From Arthrobacter glacialis (lineage in GTDB: Bacteria > Actinomycetota > Actinomycetes > Actinomycetales > Micrococcaceae), in NCBI RefSeq assembly GCF_002909445.1, contig NZ_PPXC01000014.1, forward strand, positions 1-64,000: a stretch of DNA of 64,000 nucleotides, read 5' to 3'. The position numbers and the translations under genes were made by a program. Below are positions 63,476 through 64,000 of this stretch, piece by piece (within the stretch, counting starts at the first letter, position 1; each line of letters begins with the position of its first letter). A model generated the notes under the pieces. The model had not been told where the DNA came from. It ran no database searches and was given only the letters and a program-made list of their open reading frames with translations.

Positions 63476-63499
63476 AAACACCATGTTTCAGCGGTGTTT
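63476..63499 (+). terminator. sodA terminator hairpin
   Basis: AAACACC / GGTGTTT stem with a 10-nt loop 23 nt after the stop, ending in TTT. Confidence 0.6.
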
Positions 63500-63516
63500 C
63501 TGACCAATATGTGGAC

Positions 63517-63545
63517 GCCCGCCCCGTACGATTAACGGGGCGGGC
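63517..63545. terminator. Second hairpin between sodA and gap
   Basis: An 11-bp perfect stem (GCCCGCCCCGT / ACGGGGCGGGC) with a 7-nt loop and no T tract. It may end sodA transcription or lie in the gap promoter region. Confidence 0.6.
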
Positions 63546-63632
63546 ACCATAGAACGTAATATAGATCACGGCGCGCGCTTGTCGATGCGCGCCATCGAAA
63601 GAATCTCTGCCCAACGTCGTGCGGGAAACAAT

Positions 63633-63653
63633 GGTTGAAGGTGACCTTCAACC
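63633..63653. promoter_or_regulatory. Palindromic site in the gap upstream region
   Basis: Arms GGTTGAAGGT and ACCTTCAACC surround one central G, a perfect 10-1-10 palindrome ending 39 nt before the gap GTG. A second small repeat (GGCGCGC / GCGCGCC, 63570-63593) and a possible -10 (TAATAT, 63557-63562) lie upstream. It looks like a dimeric repressor site; the protein is unknown. Confidence 0.55.
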
Positions 63654-63692
63654 TGACTACGTGTGTTCGTAAGAGCACCAAGGAGAGAACTA

Positions 63693-64000
<308 letters not shown>

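Overview
The window is GC-rich bacterial chromosome with short intergenic gaps, ATG/GTG starts and many genes that lack a Shine-Dalgarno sequence but have a -10 element 6-7 nt before the start codon. Together with whiA, a DUF993 aldolase-like gene, a DUF3516 helicase and the order polA-rpsA-coaE-uvrB-uvrA-uvrC-rapZ-yvcK-whiA-gap, this points to an actinobacterium of the Micrococcaceae, most likely Arthrobacter or a close relative. The genus is an inference from protein character only. I saw no rRNA, tRNA, CRISPR array, prophage or insertion sequence.

Left part (1-30 kb), accessory and metabolic: a threonine dehydratase-like enzyme, an MBL-fold hydrolase, a small monooxygenase and the helicase HrpB; then a papain-like protease carrying a six-repeat lectin-like propeller, with a chagasin-type inhibitor gene directly downstream; SDR oxidoreductase, Dps, YciO, a class A penicillin-binding protein, a universal stress protein and small envelope proteins. 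At 15.0-19.6 kb a LacI regulator is divergent from a three-gene operon (Gfo/Idh/MocA dehydrogenase, DUF993 aldolase-like protein, TIM-barrel isomerase), with a perfect 14-bp palindromic operator between them. Then follow a PQQ-type sugar dehydrogenase lipoprotein, a UDG-like protein, an acyl-CoA synthetase, VOC, aminotransferase, luciferase-like, pirin and phosphate transport genes.

Right part (30-64 kb), conserved backbone: polA, an Eis-like acetyltransferase, an AbiEi/DUF559 gene bracketed by two related hairpins, a FetB-like permease, rpsA, yigZ/coaE (divergent), uvrB, a peptidase/GNAT/DUF3516 helicase run, Tam and a PIG-L deacetylase, a heterodimeric ABC exporter co-transcribed with a GntR regulator, uvrA with a LexA-type box, an HAD phosphatase and PlsC-like acyltransferase, uvrC, rapZ-yvcK-whiA, a superoxide dismutase and the 5' part of gap. 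All three subunits of nucleotide excision repair plus Pol I lie within 30 kb.

The most notable non-standard signals are the protease-inhibitor pair, a set of long intergenic palindromes (two homologous copies at 26.7 and 48.7 kb with a compensated base pair; two related ones flanking the DUF559 gene), the LacI-controlled DUF993 operon, pervasive leaderless promoters including an overlapping divergent pair at yigZ/coaE, and a 10-1-10 palindrome just upstream of gap.
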